From NCBI RefSeq assembly GCF_026914185.1, contig NC_070567.1, forward strand, positions 372,001 to 436,000: a stretch of 64,000 bases of DNA. Direction: 5' to 3'. The notes beneath the pieces were generated by a model. That model was not told the DNA's origin, did not search any database, and worked only from the letters and a program-made list of their open reading frames with translations. Shown piece after piece: positions 41,952 to 52,680 of this stretch. This DNA is from Puccinia triticina (lineage: Eukaryota > Basidiomycota > Pucciniomycetes > Pucciniales > Pucciniaceae). The first letter of the stretch is position 1. Each line of letters opens with the position of its first letter. Position numbers and translations under genes: made by a program.

Positions 41952-42541
41952 ATTGCCGAACCCAAGGAAGATAGGTAATTCTCGAGTGGTTGAACCGTGT
42001 ATTCTTTAGCGTTGTTGCATCTGATGAATTTTGGAGCTTCCCCAAAGTGAGAGTGAATGCGTTTTACCAGAGCAATGATGATGTTGGGAACCTCTGATTG
42101 GCTTTTCATTGGGAAAACAAAAGAGTATGTTGTGGCATGGTCCCGTACTGTGAGTAAAAAGCGATGACCATTGATATTGTTGTTGAGAGGACCAAGAATG
42201 TTGGTGACAAAAAGATTGAGTCAATTTTCTTTAGGTATGACTTTGGGCAGGGCCTGGCGTCGGCGTACGCTTTTGCACTGTTTGCAAGATTCACAGATGA
42301 AAGGGGTCCACGATTTTAAGTTGAATGATGGCACAAAACGCTTCAGATGTTCCTTAACAATGTCATCCAAGACATGCCCAAGGCAACAATGCCATTCATA
42401 TGAAGGGGAAATTGGAATAGGAATTTGGGAACAAGTGACAGCGTTGATAGAAGGAAATGTTGGGCGGAAAGAATGAGAGTAAATGAGCCAAGACCGGTTG
42501 ATGTAGAAAGTGGTAAGAGTGAGGAACGGAGAAGAAAGCAC
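41952..42541 (-). pseudogene. Copia integrase, zinc-binding and core
   Basis: From the right: WHCCLGHVLDDIVKEHLKRF and CESCKQCKSVRRRQ (HHCC zinc domain), LTVRDHATTYSFVFP (first catalytic Asp), SHFGEAPKFIRCNNAKEY. The second catalytic Asp, expected before NAKEY, is Asn: the codon at 42014-42016 is AAC, again a G-to-A change in a CG context. At least one frameshift near 42230. Confidence 0.82.
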
Positions 42542-43287
42542 AATGTTGTTGGATGGCAGAAACCAGAGTCGATGAGTTGACCCAAACTAAGAAGAGTGCC
42601 GGTCATTTCCAGGCTGTACAGGACCTTTGGGACCGCTAGGGTACCATCCCCACTGGTTATCCGAAGGTGTCCACTGTGTGTCGCCAGCATATAACCCAAG
42701 GACAATGCAATATTGAGTCTTACTGGTGGTACCAACGGTTTAAGAAATGAGAAAAGGTGGAAAGATCCGCTCACGTGGTCAGTTGCCCCTGAATCCAAAA
42801 CTGTGCCAGCATCGGCAACACCTGTCGCATCTGCGCCCGCAAACAATCGAACCGCCACATTCTGATCAGGTCTGGGGGTCTAGTTGTTTGGAGGTGCAGC
42901 CTGACGGGCGAAACCAGAAGCGGGGCAACCTGGGTTGGAGGTATCTGGTGGCTTCAGGTTAGCATCCCTGCAGAGAATTGGACAAGTCAACCTCCAATGC
43001 CCCACACCTCCACAGTATGCGCAGGGATTAGCGGCCAGAAGATTCGCGTCCGAGGGGCCACGATTCCCCTTTTGTATGTTGTTAATGGCGGCTGCAATGT
43101 TGTCAATTGTTGGGTGTCCAGGTTGGCGGACATTTTGATTTCGAGGTCAATTGGGATAGGGGTCCGGTTGTTGTCCTGGGGATGGGTTCTGAAATGTGCC
43201 TTGGCCCTGTTGTCGTGGTCAAGGAGGCTGCGAGTTTCAATTGTTGTTTGATTGGTGTTGGTTAGGCCAAGTGCAAAACACCAACAG
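42542..43287 (-). pseudogene. Copia Gag zinc knuckle and protease, 5'-truncated
   Basis: CAYCGGVGHWRLTCP (about 42981-43023) is the CCHC knuckle. GTVLDSGATDHVSGSFHLFS is the protease active site with intact DSG, followed by VRLNIALSLGYML. One or two stops separate the parts. The gag ends abruptly at 43287 where LTR family B begins, so the 5' end of the copia element is gone. Confidence 0.82.
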
Positions 43288-44281
43288 TGTGGTAGACGGA
43301 AAAGTGAAAAATCAAAAGTTTTTTCTATACTACATAATTACTCACAATACGCCTCAAGATAACACCAAATAGACCTCAGAAATGGATTCTACGGCCAATT
43401 TTACCCCTAGTCACCACTGGAAGCATCACTGGAACCCCGCTGGATTGGAAGTTACACCCTCTTGGACCCTCATGGACACGGCCAGCCCCAGTCATCAACC
43501 TGTCACACCCCTCAAGTCACCTTTCCCAGGTATACACATACTCAGCCCCAGCCAAACACATACTCTTTTCTATCCCTCTTATCTCCACTGCATATGCAGG
43601 GGGCCAACCCCATTTCCTCTGTATTTGACATGTCCCTGCCTCATTTATGCACCTCTTGCAGCTGCATGCAGTCTTCTGACCCCATTTCTGCACTCCTTGC
43701 ATTAGTATGACATCATCTTTCATTTCTCACCCCACTTTCTGCCTGTATTTAGTATCTTCTGACACCACTTGCACGCAGCCCACCAGCTAAAATCCCTCAT
43801 CCAGGGTCCCCCTTGTAGCTAAAATCCCTCACATTTGTCTATATAAGGAGCTCTCTCCCCCCCAGTTGTTTTTCCCTCAGTTCAGTACCCACCAGTTATA
43901 CAGATATCACCCATTAGTCAATATCATCACCCTTACACTTTTTCATAACATACCATATCATCCCTCTCATCTGCAATAACCACTGAGCTCACTCTCATAT
44001 TCTCATACTCTCATATCACTGGTTGCATATCACGCACCTGTCACGAGTTACCCGGTTCTTGGTTCAACTCCTAACTGAGACATATACCCTTCTCAGTCTA
44101 GACATTCTTCTCAACTCTTTATATCACCCTCTCGAGGACCTGTGTTCAACCCCCACCGGAAACATCAAGTCAACTTTCACCCTTTCCATCATCATCAACC
44201 CTCACATCTTTCACATACCTGTCACTACGGACGTTTGCTCAGCACCTGTTTGCGAGTGCCTTCGCACAATTCATGCCAACA
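43288..44281 (+). repeat. LTR (family B, same family as 6600-7403)
   Basis: Starts TGTGGTAGACGG and ends ATGCCAACA, two bases before TGGTCCAATGCTGG, which could be a primer site. GTCTATATAAGGAGC near 43837 is the promoter. The first 150 bp and the region around the TATA box are close to the minus-strand copy at 6600-7403. No gag follows, so it is a solo LTR or a 5' LTR of a truncated element. Small plus-strand ORFs in it are not genes. Confidence 0.65.
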
Positions 44282-44283
44282 TT

Positions 44284-44590
44284 TGGTCCAATGCTGGTTA
44301 GATACTGGTTCGAAGTTGGTTTGATGTTGGTCTGATCTTGGTTCAAAGAATGGTTAATGTCAGGTGCAATCTAACCGGATGCTAACTGGAATTATATGAG
44401 ATGTATTGTGGAAGGTACATCATGCATGTAGAACATACACCATTCCTATACTGAAACTAAGCCCAACCATGATCAGGTGGACTCAATCCACGATGTTGAC
44501 CAAATATATGAATGTTTTGACCTGATTTTTTACCTCTGTGTATACCCATACCCTGTAGATTGCTCTGATGCATGCTTTTAATTTTTTTTG
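44284..44590. other. No feature recognised
   Basis: Begins with repeated TTGGTT/TGGTTCGAAG words next to the putative primer site, then ordinary AT-rich sequence. Confidence 0.3.
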
Positions 44591-45002
44591 GTCAGCCTAA
44601 ATGCACTCCAAAAAAATCCCAAAAGCACTCCAAAAATGAGTGTATGCAGTGTGCACTTCAACAATTGTTGGAGTACAGAGTGGAATACTCCAAGTTGGCT
44701 AGAGTGCAGAACCGGGGACTCAGTCTTTCGAGTGCACCATGAAGAACTCCAGTGGCCGGCAAATGTAATGAGTGCCCGCGAGTCTCACTCCATAAGATTG
44801 GAGTGCATATCCCCAGTCCATTCATGATATTTCTCCTCCCCAAAAGGGGAGTGCAGAGCTGGGAACTCCAGCCAGAGCTGGGAACTCCAGCCAGAGCTGG
44901 AGTACATACACTTGAACCCCAGTCAAGCAGGGTATACATACTACACACCCTGTCTGGCCATCCCGTGGGCTATGTACACACCCCACTGGATGCCAGCTGA
45001 CA
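44591..45002. repeat. GGAGT/ACTCC word mosaic
   Basis: GGAGTGCA, GGAGTACA, GCACTCC and AACTCCAG occur many times in both orientations at irregular spacing, including an exact 20-bp tandem pair (GCCAGAGCTGGGAACTCCA). No coding. It may form one element with the next block. Confidence 0.65.
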
Positions 45003-46195
45003 CCTCTTGATCACCGGTAAACCACGGGTGCAAAAAAGCATCTCAATTTGAGTGGATCCACATAATCCACATCTCTTGATGACTGGTCCGTGCCAGTCAT
45101 TGGGGGAAACACTCCTCTCAATCACCTTACACACCGGTCATTGAGAGGTGTGATTCCCCCAAATGACCGGTACAGGCCGCTCATTGATGTGACTCACCAC
45201 CTCTCAATGATCGGTCTGTACCGGTCATTGAGGGGACTCTCACCTCTTGATGACTGGTCTGTACCGGTCATCAAGAGGTGGAAGTCCCCTTGATGACCAG
45301 TCAGTGCTGGTCATTAAGGGGAGGTGTTACTCCTCTCAATGAACGGTCTGTACCGGTCATTGAGAGGTGGAAGTCCCCTCGATGACCGGTCTGTTCCGGT
45401 CATTGAGAGGTGGAAGTCCCCTTGATGACCGGTCTGTACCGTTCATTGAGAGGAGTAATTCCCCCCGATGACCGGTCTGTACGGGTCATCGAGTGGAGTA
45501 CATCTCCCCTCAATGACCGGTCTGTACTGGTCATCAAGAGGAATAACACCTCCCCTGACCAGTACAGACCGGTCATTAGGAGGAGGTGTTACTCCTCTCT
45601 CCCCTTGATGACCAATCTGTCCAGGTCATCGAGAGGAGTAAAACCTCCCCTCAATGACCAGTCTGTGCCGGTCATCGAGGGGACTTCCACCTCTTGATGA
45701 CCGGTACAGACCGGTCATTGAGAGGAGTAACACCTCCCCTTGATGACCGGCACTGACTGGTCATCAAGGGGACTTCCACCTCTTGATGACCGGTAAAGAC
45801 CAGTCATCGAGGGGAGGTGTGCCTCCTGTGTGTCACACCAACGTACGCCCGTACGTTTGTGTGACAACGGGGATCACGGGGGGGCACTACGCATCATGCC
45901 CCCTCAGAACACTCCAATCAATGGCCGACCACTGGGTGGAGTACACACTCTGCTCGATGAATGGCAATCAAGCAGAGTATGTATCCCACCCAATGACAGG
46001 CCATCAACTGGGGTGTGTACTCCACAAATGATGACCAGCCATTGAGTCCTGCGCAGGCCACTCGATGACCAGCCATCAAGCGGCATACTGGGGTTAATGC
46101 CACTCAATGGCTATCAAGTGGAGTACATGTGTACCCCACTCAATGACCAAGTGCTCCCCCCTCAATGACCGGTACAGACTGGTCATTGAGACCAA
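45003..46195. repeat. GACCGGTC word mosaic, 1.2 kb
   Basis: Almost wholly built of quasi-palindromes of the type CAATGACCGGTCTGTACCGG TCATTG and variants with GATGACC/GGTCATC, spaced about 40-60 bp, with C-rich or GGGGAAGTCC separators, alternating in both directions. Toward the right the word decays to GACCAGCCATCAAG and then GAATGG. ORFs across it are repeat translations. The density of inverted copies would let it fold into many cruciforms. Confidence 0.75.
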
Positions 46196-49100
46196 TTCAA
46201 CTCAGAAGATTCAAAACCAAAAGAAGCCAAAAATTTAATTCAAAAATGAATTCAATCACTCTATTTTTAAAATAGAAAGAAGTATGAAGAGGAAAAAAAT
46301 AGTAATGCAACTTGGGAAGACAGAAATTACCAAATTCCAGACCAATCAACAGTAGTTTAGAATCAAATATTTGGATCAATGTTGATTGTAAATCAGAATG
46401 TTGCTTTTTTGTTTATTTAAAAATCTTTCTTGAACCAGGGAGACAAAAATGGTGCAGTAAACCAGAAAAAATGTGAACAAAATGTGATCCTTCCAGAAAG
46501 ACAGTTCTTTTATAAACTTGGCATCTAATTCACTACACAACAACTTAAGGATTCCAAATTTACGCCTTCAGTATCTTGAAAATCGTGAATTCTCATTCTG
46601 AATTGAATTGATTCACATTCTCCTTCAGAAAGAGGGTGATTCAACATGCATCAATTCACTCGTGCATGGCTTGCCCTTAAATCCCTACCAAAAAAAAGAA
46701 AATTTGGAAAATTTACTTCAGGGAGCCAGTTACAGAGCACAAATACAATTCGCAACTGTATTCCAAGGTGGCTACGCCACCAGTTTCCAAGGTTGTAATT
46801 TTATACATTGTCATTTCAACGATCAGCCAGCCAATGGTACAGCCACTCCACCTCATATCCAAGGCTGATTTCTGCCAATAAATTAGAAGAGGAATCTCAC
46901 ATCCCAGATAATTTCAAATGGGTTGAATTGGGGATTGGAAATACACAAATTCACAACTTCTACATCATTCTCAAATAACTACTCTTTGGAACTTAATTAT
47001 TGAAATTTTCAAATGGTCTGCTTCAATTTGAACATGGGCTCAGCCACTACCAGCCAGATAATAAAAGATACTATCTTGAAACATCATCACCATTCAACAA
47101 ACCCATTCCGCCAGACACAATCAAAGGAAAAATTGGAATTTGAAATCAACTTGCACGTAAACTCCCTCTTCTACCTAACATATAAATCAATCACAACCAG
47201 ATTTTTGAGTCTTAGATAAATTATTTCCTCAAATCCAAGTGAACATCATGACTTATACGGTTCTTCTTCTTATAGGTTTGCAGAGACAAGTCATGCCCTA
47301 TGTTGATTCAAACCTTGAAAATCGCAAAAATGCTGAACTAGATCACTTCTGGCAGGTTGCTTTTTGAAAATGAATCACAGCTTGTTTCCTTGCATGGATT
47401 TTGGTGCCAAGTTTTCAGTTGCCTTATTATCATTTTTGAAACATTTTGCCCAATTAGATCTAAGCCTTGTGATATTTTTGCTATGATCTGTTCACGTAAC
47501 AGCTGACCTTGAAGAATCAGACATTCACCTTGCAAGCAAAAAATATCATGGGGATACCTTGTTAACCAAGGTGATCTTTTGTTCTTCTTGAATTCCCTTG
47601 AGTAATAAAGCATGCTGAATGTTTGAAACCTGATGTTAATCTTTTTGCTTGCACCTCTTTCATTTGTTCTTTCTACCAAGCTCCTGAAAAACCGTGCAAT
47701 CTTTGGTGTTGTTTTGGAAAGGCTCCTTCACATGTTCAATTTCTCAAGGTTTGGATTTTGGCCAAAGAAAACTACAGTTGAGGCTCTCAAAATTCTTGCA
47801 GAGCTGATTGCTTGCAGGCCATTGACTCAATATTTCAAGCAGACCCAATATAGCATCTGCCAGTGGGAAAACTGACATGGAAAATCATGCAGCACATTCA
47901 ATTGATAGCAAATATTTCAAAAAACTACTCCGCACATCATTCGTGAAACAATCAAAGTTATGATGATTCAATATAAAATCAGCCCAGAGAGAAACAGAAG
48001 TTTGAGTAAGAATAACATGATAAGATTGAAATTGATAGCCAAGATTATCCACTTAACATGTCAAGCAGAACCAACCTGGGGAATGCATACTGGAAAACTG
48101 AAATGGAGAGTAATGAAGATTTAATCCAAAAGAACTGTTCAAGAGGAATTTAATTTTAGATAAGACACACCAAAAATTCACTGTTAAATATTTAATACAT
48201 CCAAATGTTTCAAATTTACTACCAAATCTTTGTGTTCAGACTTGAATTTATTTTAGAAAACAGATCCATCAACAATTTTGCTGAAGAGTTTTTTATCAGA
48301 ATCCTCTTTTCCAAGATCATATATCAAGTTGATCTACATGCTTGATGTATTTCTTATGGAATTAGGGAACACACCGCTGTGCTGTGCTCCCAATCAGGAA
48401 ATGATCACCGGCACCCCATACACCACCTTTACCAGGCTCAGCACCATCAGCGGGTAGATATCCAAACACCAGGTCTGTATCACCGGGGACCAACACCCTC
48501 AAATGAAACAACGCAACACAACTTTGTTTTAATTGCAAACCAAGTGCCACACAACAAACACAATGGAACCACATCAACAATTAACCAAAATCTATGCTCC
48601 ACCGCATCAAGCAAGCCTTTAAATGCCATCCTTGATAATGTCCAAATTCACAACATTCACTGTCTCCTTAGTAGGGTTCTTCCAGGAAATTTAAAAGGTA
48701 AAAGAAATCATTGAATAATTAAACTTGCATTTAATAAACTTGGATTTTATACACTCGATAATCTTAACTTTCTGTATTGTAACTTATTTTTAGATACTTT
48801 ACAATACTTTACAGTTACGGTTAACTGTAACGGCCCACCGTTGCAACTGGTAAGAATTTTCATTCATTAGAATTTCAGGGGTGTTGATTTTGGGATTGTT
48901 GTTATGAGTGTTGTTGAAATTGCATTTGATTTAGTGTTCTTGCATAATTTTTGGGAAAATGAACATCTGGATTAGAAACCCCTCTTGAAAATTGTTGTGA
49001 TGGAATGGGAAAATGATAATCAGGGTTTTAAACCCTTCTTGAAGTGTTTTGTGATGGTATGTATTCTCTAAAGTGGCTGGTCTGTTGATTAACAAAGTGG

Positions 49101-49690
49101 TGGGTCTGTTGATTACCAAAGTTGTTGTCCAAAATTGATCCTGTCCTAGTAGTTTTGTGTACATGAAGATTATCTAGATCATTATAAATATGGTAAATCT
49201 TGTTAAACCACCTCTTTTTTGTTATTGTGAAAAGAAAATGAAGGGGAAGAAGATGCTGCAAAATAATGTTGTGTTTCTTTGAATGTAGCTTGCTGTTCCG
49301 CAGCATAAGCTCTTCTCAACTTTTCATTGGATTGTTGCATTTTTGCAATGAAAAAAGCAAAGATTTGAGAATTGGAATGGGGAAGTTAATTGAGGTGTGG
49401 TGAGGGTGACAGTATGAGGTGTGATGATGAAGGGGAAGTATACTAATCAAAGGCAATGGGTGGTGTCTGATGAGTGGATTGGATGAGGTGACTAACAGAA
49501 CAATGTGTGGTTATATATGTTCTGAGATGAAGGTGCAGACAGGAAAAATCCTCAGGGTTGATTTGTAGGCAAGTCAGACAAAGCAGATTGCTTGAATAGA
49601 AATGTTTTTTGTGTGTAGTGGTGTTTGATGAAGCAGGTTGCTTCAACAGACTTGGTTGTTTGTGTGTAGCCGAGTCCAATGAAGCAGATC
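46196..49690. other. AT-rich intergenic sequence, no gene supported
   Basis: Frames of 60-113 codons occur but none resembles a protein, and their composition follows the AT-rich background. A small palindrome-rich spot, CAGTTACGGTTAACTGTAACGG (split: CAGTTACGGTT/AACTGTAACGG), lies near 48812. 48362-48640 is locally less AT-rich without a recognisable feature. Confidence 0.4.
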
Positions 49691-49699
49691 TGTCATGGA

Positions 49700-50100
49700 A
49701 ATGGATATACCCAACATCCCTCAGCCAGTCCGTTGAAAGGAGTTGGTTACCCTGAACGGACTGGGCAAACCTGTTCCTAGAGTATGATGAATGGAGTCAA
49801 CACACCCCAGCGTGTGAAGTCTGTTCAGTGAGCCTGTTGAAAGGAGTCAGTTACCCTGAACGGACTGGGTGACACGTTCCTAGATTACAATGAACGGAGT
49901 CAACACACGCCAGCAAGTCTGTTCAGAGATTCCGTTGAAGGGAGTGTCAGTTTGCATGTGTATCAGTCCGTTCCAACTTCCAGCAGCTCACTGCTTGGAC
50001 AGAAGTCCGTTCAAACTTGATCAAGCAGTCTGGTTCAAACCAAACTGCTATGGTGATGTCTCACTCAAATCTGCATGAACAGGCTTGAACGGACTTGGCT
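49700..50100. repeat. CCGTTCA/TGAACGG word mosaic with 105-bp duplication
   Basis: TGAACGGACT, CCGTTGAA, CCGTTCAAAC and GTCTGTTCA recur in both directions. Segments at about 49727-49800 and 49832-49910 repeat one another (GTTACCCTGAACGGACTGGG in both). No coding sequence. Confidence 0.7.
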
Positions 50101-50121
50101 GTACAAAAAGAGCATTGACAC

Positions 50122-50196
50122 CGGCGTTACTCACATAGACAGATTTTGTAAAGGATATCAACGCTGGCGTTACTCACATAGACAGATTTTGTACAG
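50122..50196. repeat. 42-bp tandem duplication
   Basis: GGCGTTACTCACATAGACAG followed by ATTTTGTA occurs twice, at about 50123 and 50165, with a short variable spacer. It lies just right of the CCGTTCA mosaic. Confidence 0.8.
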
Positions 50197-50394
50197 GTTT
50201 GTTTGGCCCCCAGACCCTATTCCTTTAGTTATATGTAGATTATTTGGTATTTTTCCCTCTGGGAAGATGAATTCTAGGTCCCCAAATGACTGTACTTGTT
50301 TTGATTCTTAATGGGTTTTTACAGCATACAAGGGAGCTTCGAAAAATTCCCAGAGACCAATAAAAGGGCTTTCTATGGATTTGTCAAAAAAAAA

Positions 50395-50510
50395 AAAATT
50401 GAAAATCTTGCCTCTTTAATCACCCGCAGTGCGCGAAGTGTTTGAAAATGTGTGCACTGCACAGTGCGCGACAAGTTTTTTGCAGTGCGCAAAGTGCATC
50501 TGTATCTTAA
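50395..50510. repeat. AGTGCGCGA words
   Basis: AGTGCGCGAAGTG, ACAGTGCGCGACAAG, CAGTGCGCAAAGTGC and TGTGCACTGCAC crowd a 100-bp stretch next to a poly-A/T run. Short example of the same word-repetition style. Confidence 0.45.
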
Positions 50511-50689
50511 ACCTGGTGCTACCAATTACCACATGATAAGAGCAATCAACACCATGTTGTTGCAAAATAAACATGGAAATAACAGTTCCTTAGGAAGGAA
50601 CACTCCATACTGGATGAAAAAATTGACAGACACAGTTGGGGATAAGATGTGAAGATGGTAAATCTACAAGATAGAATGTGTGACCCATG

Positions 50690-51425
50690 CTAGGATGTAC
50701 ACCACGGGTCGTGCCGGATGTCCATGGGACACCCTTTTGGAGATGTCCCTGGACATCCGGCTCTTGCAGGGCAGGAAACATCCGAGGGATGTTACTCTTC
50801 ATGACAGATACAGATGTATCCCAACTGAGTATCCACAGGATGGTCTTGGAGCATCCGCCGGATATCACAAACCGTCCTCAGACGGGAAAAATATTTGTCC
50901 AGGTGCGCTGGCCAGCGCACTCCTGCAGCAAGCACCAGGCCCTGTGAGGCGTGCGCTAAGAAGCGGGGGGCAGAGGCAGTGCAATTGGGTGCCGGGGGTG
51001 ATTGGGCCCGGGTGCCACAGTGGTTGATGAGACTGGGTGTTGAACACCCAACCTGCAGCATCAGAGGTACCAGAGAAGGCAGCCCTTCCCCACTACGGCA
51101 GGGGGCATGTGTACTGGACAGGAGCACAGTGGTTCATATTGAGCGCACACTGGGTTGACATCCATCAGACACTCCAGCCAGAGTGTCCAATGGATGCTGA
51201 CTCTCAGGATGTCCAGCGGACACTCCAGCCAGAGTGTCCAATGGATGTTGACCCTCAGGATGTCCAGATGATGTCTTTGAGGGCTGAACATCACTTGGAC
51301 ACATCCAAAAGCGTCCAAGTGATGCTCAGTGCACCTGGCATCTGCTGGATGCTCCCCGGACATCATGCGGACACTTTTCAGCCCAAAGCATCCGCGGGAT
51401 GTCAGCCTTTTCCAAAAAGGCGCCC
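50690..51425. repeat. GGATGTCC/GGACATCC word mosaic
   Basis: GGATGTCC, GGACATCC, GGACACTCC and GCATCCGCGGGATG recur many times in both directions. GGACACTCCAGCCAGAGTGTCC (GGACACTC and GAGTGTCC arms) appears as near-tandem palindromes at about 51168-51240. The ends look similar in inverted sense (ACACCCTTTTGGAGATGTCC left, GGATGTCAGCCTTTTCC right). ORFs of up to 175 codons are repeat translations. Confidence 0.7.
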
Positions 51426-52680
51426 TGTGGTGTACATGGAAATTTCTGAATTGAATGTCACAGAGCTCCAGACCATCTTTGGAAATTTTTCTCCAACTTG
51501 TTCAAGGATCACTGAAATATTGATGCACCTGCCAATATCCACAAATCTTCACCCTTTCCCTTGAGAAGCTTAATTGTTTTTGCCTCTAGCCCCTGTATTT
51601 TCCAGTCAGGTGGATGTAAAGAGATAAAAAAATGAACAATGCTTATTTATGTATGCAGTTTACCTGGTCCCAAATAAAAAGTGAATGGAAATTTGAGCTT
51701 GAGCCTTCACAAGGGGACCATCTACTGGTAAATGTGGTACGGAAAATGGCCTCTGGTATTGTTCACATTTCATATTGCAGGGAGAGAAATGACAAGTTTC
51801 ACAAGTTTTTCCAGCTTTGGCACTGTTTGATACTCAAAGGATAGACATTTGATTTCACACCACTTTCCTCCCAATTTATTCCAGGAAAAGGCATGCCAGA
51901 AATATCCCACAAGAATTCATCTACTAGTTGGCTGAGTCTTTTTGGTTGCTATATTTTACAAGTTTGTTTCATTATTTGATTTTATGCATGCTTTGAATAA
52001 AAAAAAAACAACTCTGCAAAATCTTCCCTGTCACTTGCAAGGACATTATTGAGCGGAAGGGTAGTTAAATTCTTGACCAAAAAAATTTGCACACTGGAGT
52101 TCATGTCAAGAATGGTGATCAAGATGCTCCAAACAAAAATTTTAACAGATATTTTTATCTGTTGGCATTGAGTGATAGAAAATTCCACAAAAACTTCAGC
52201 TACAGTTACTCTTGTGTTGGGAAGAAACTTGAACAAAGAGTTACAGCTGACATTTGACTCACATCAGACCATTTTACGGATAAAATTACGGTCTGGCACT
52301 CTACAGAGTGCCACACTTCCCCTGGTGACATGAGTTGGTTTGGAAGGGGATAGATCTCTGGGGTCCTCAACCTTAACGTTCACACAAACATAGGGTGGAC
52401 ATAAATCATTGAGCTGGGCAGACACACAAATTAATTCCAGTCATTTTAAGGGGTGAGATCAAATAAAACATAACAACAATAGAAATTGAAAAGAAAAACA
52501 AATCCAACATAATGGCTGGGAGTAATCATGGCTACCAAAAATGCACTTTTGTAAATGATACAGATCAGAATAAAGAGAGGAATGTAAGAACAGGGACAAA
52601 TATTAGATGAGGAAGAGACAGACAAAGAAAAAGGACATATAACAAGTAGGAAAGGAGCATAAGGGACTAAAGACAATCTA
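51426..52680. other. AT-rich 3' flank of TRA1, no gene seen
   Basis: AT-rich, no recognisable ORF or repeat. It includes the TRA1 3' untranslated region and terminator, whose limits cannot be read from sequence alone. Confidence 0.4.

Noticed and set aside
45003..46195. Possible CRISPR-like array because of regularly recurring palindromic units
   Set aside because: Unit spacing and orientation vary, separators are repetitive and not unique, and the context is eukaryotic nuclear DNA with retrotransposons and spliceosomal introns.
47338..47679. 113-codon minus-strand ORF as a possible gene
   Set aside because: No recognisable motif, AT-driven composition, no splice or context support.
51037..51564. 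175-codon plus-strand ORF with ECPMDADSQDVQRTLQ repeats
   Set aside because: Reads through the GGATGTCC word mosaic; the opposite strand is equally open.
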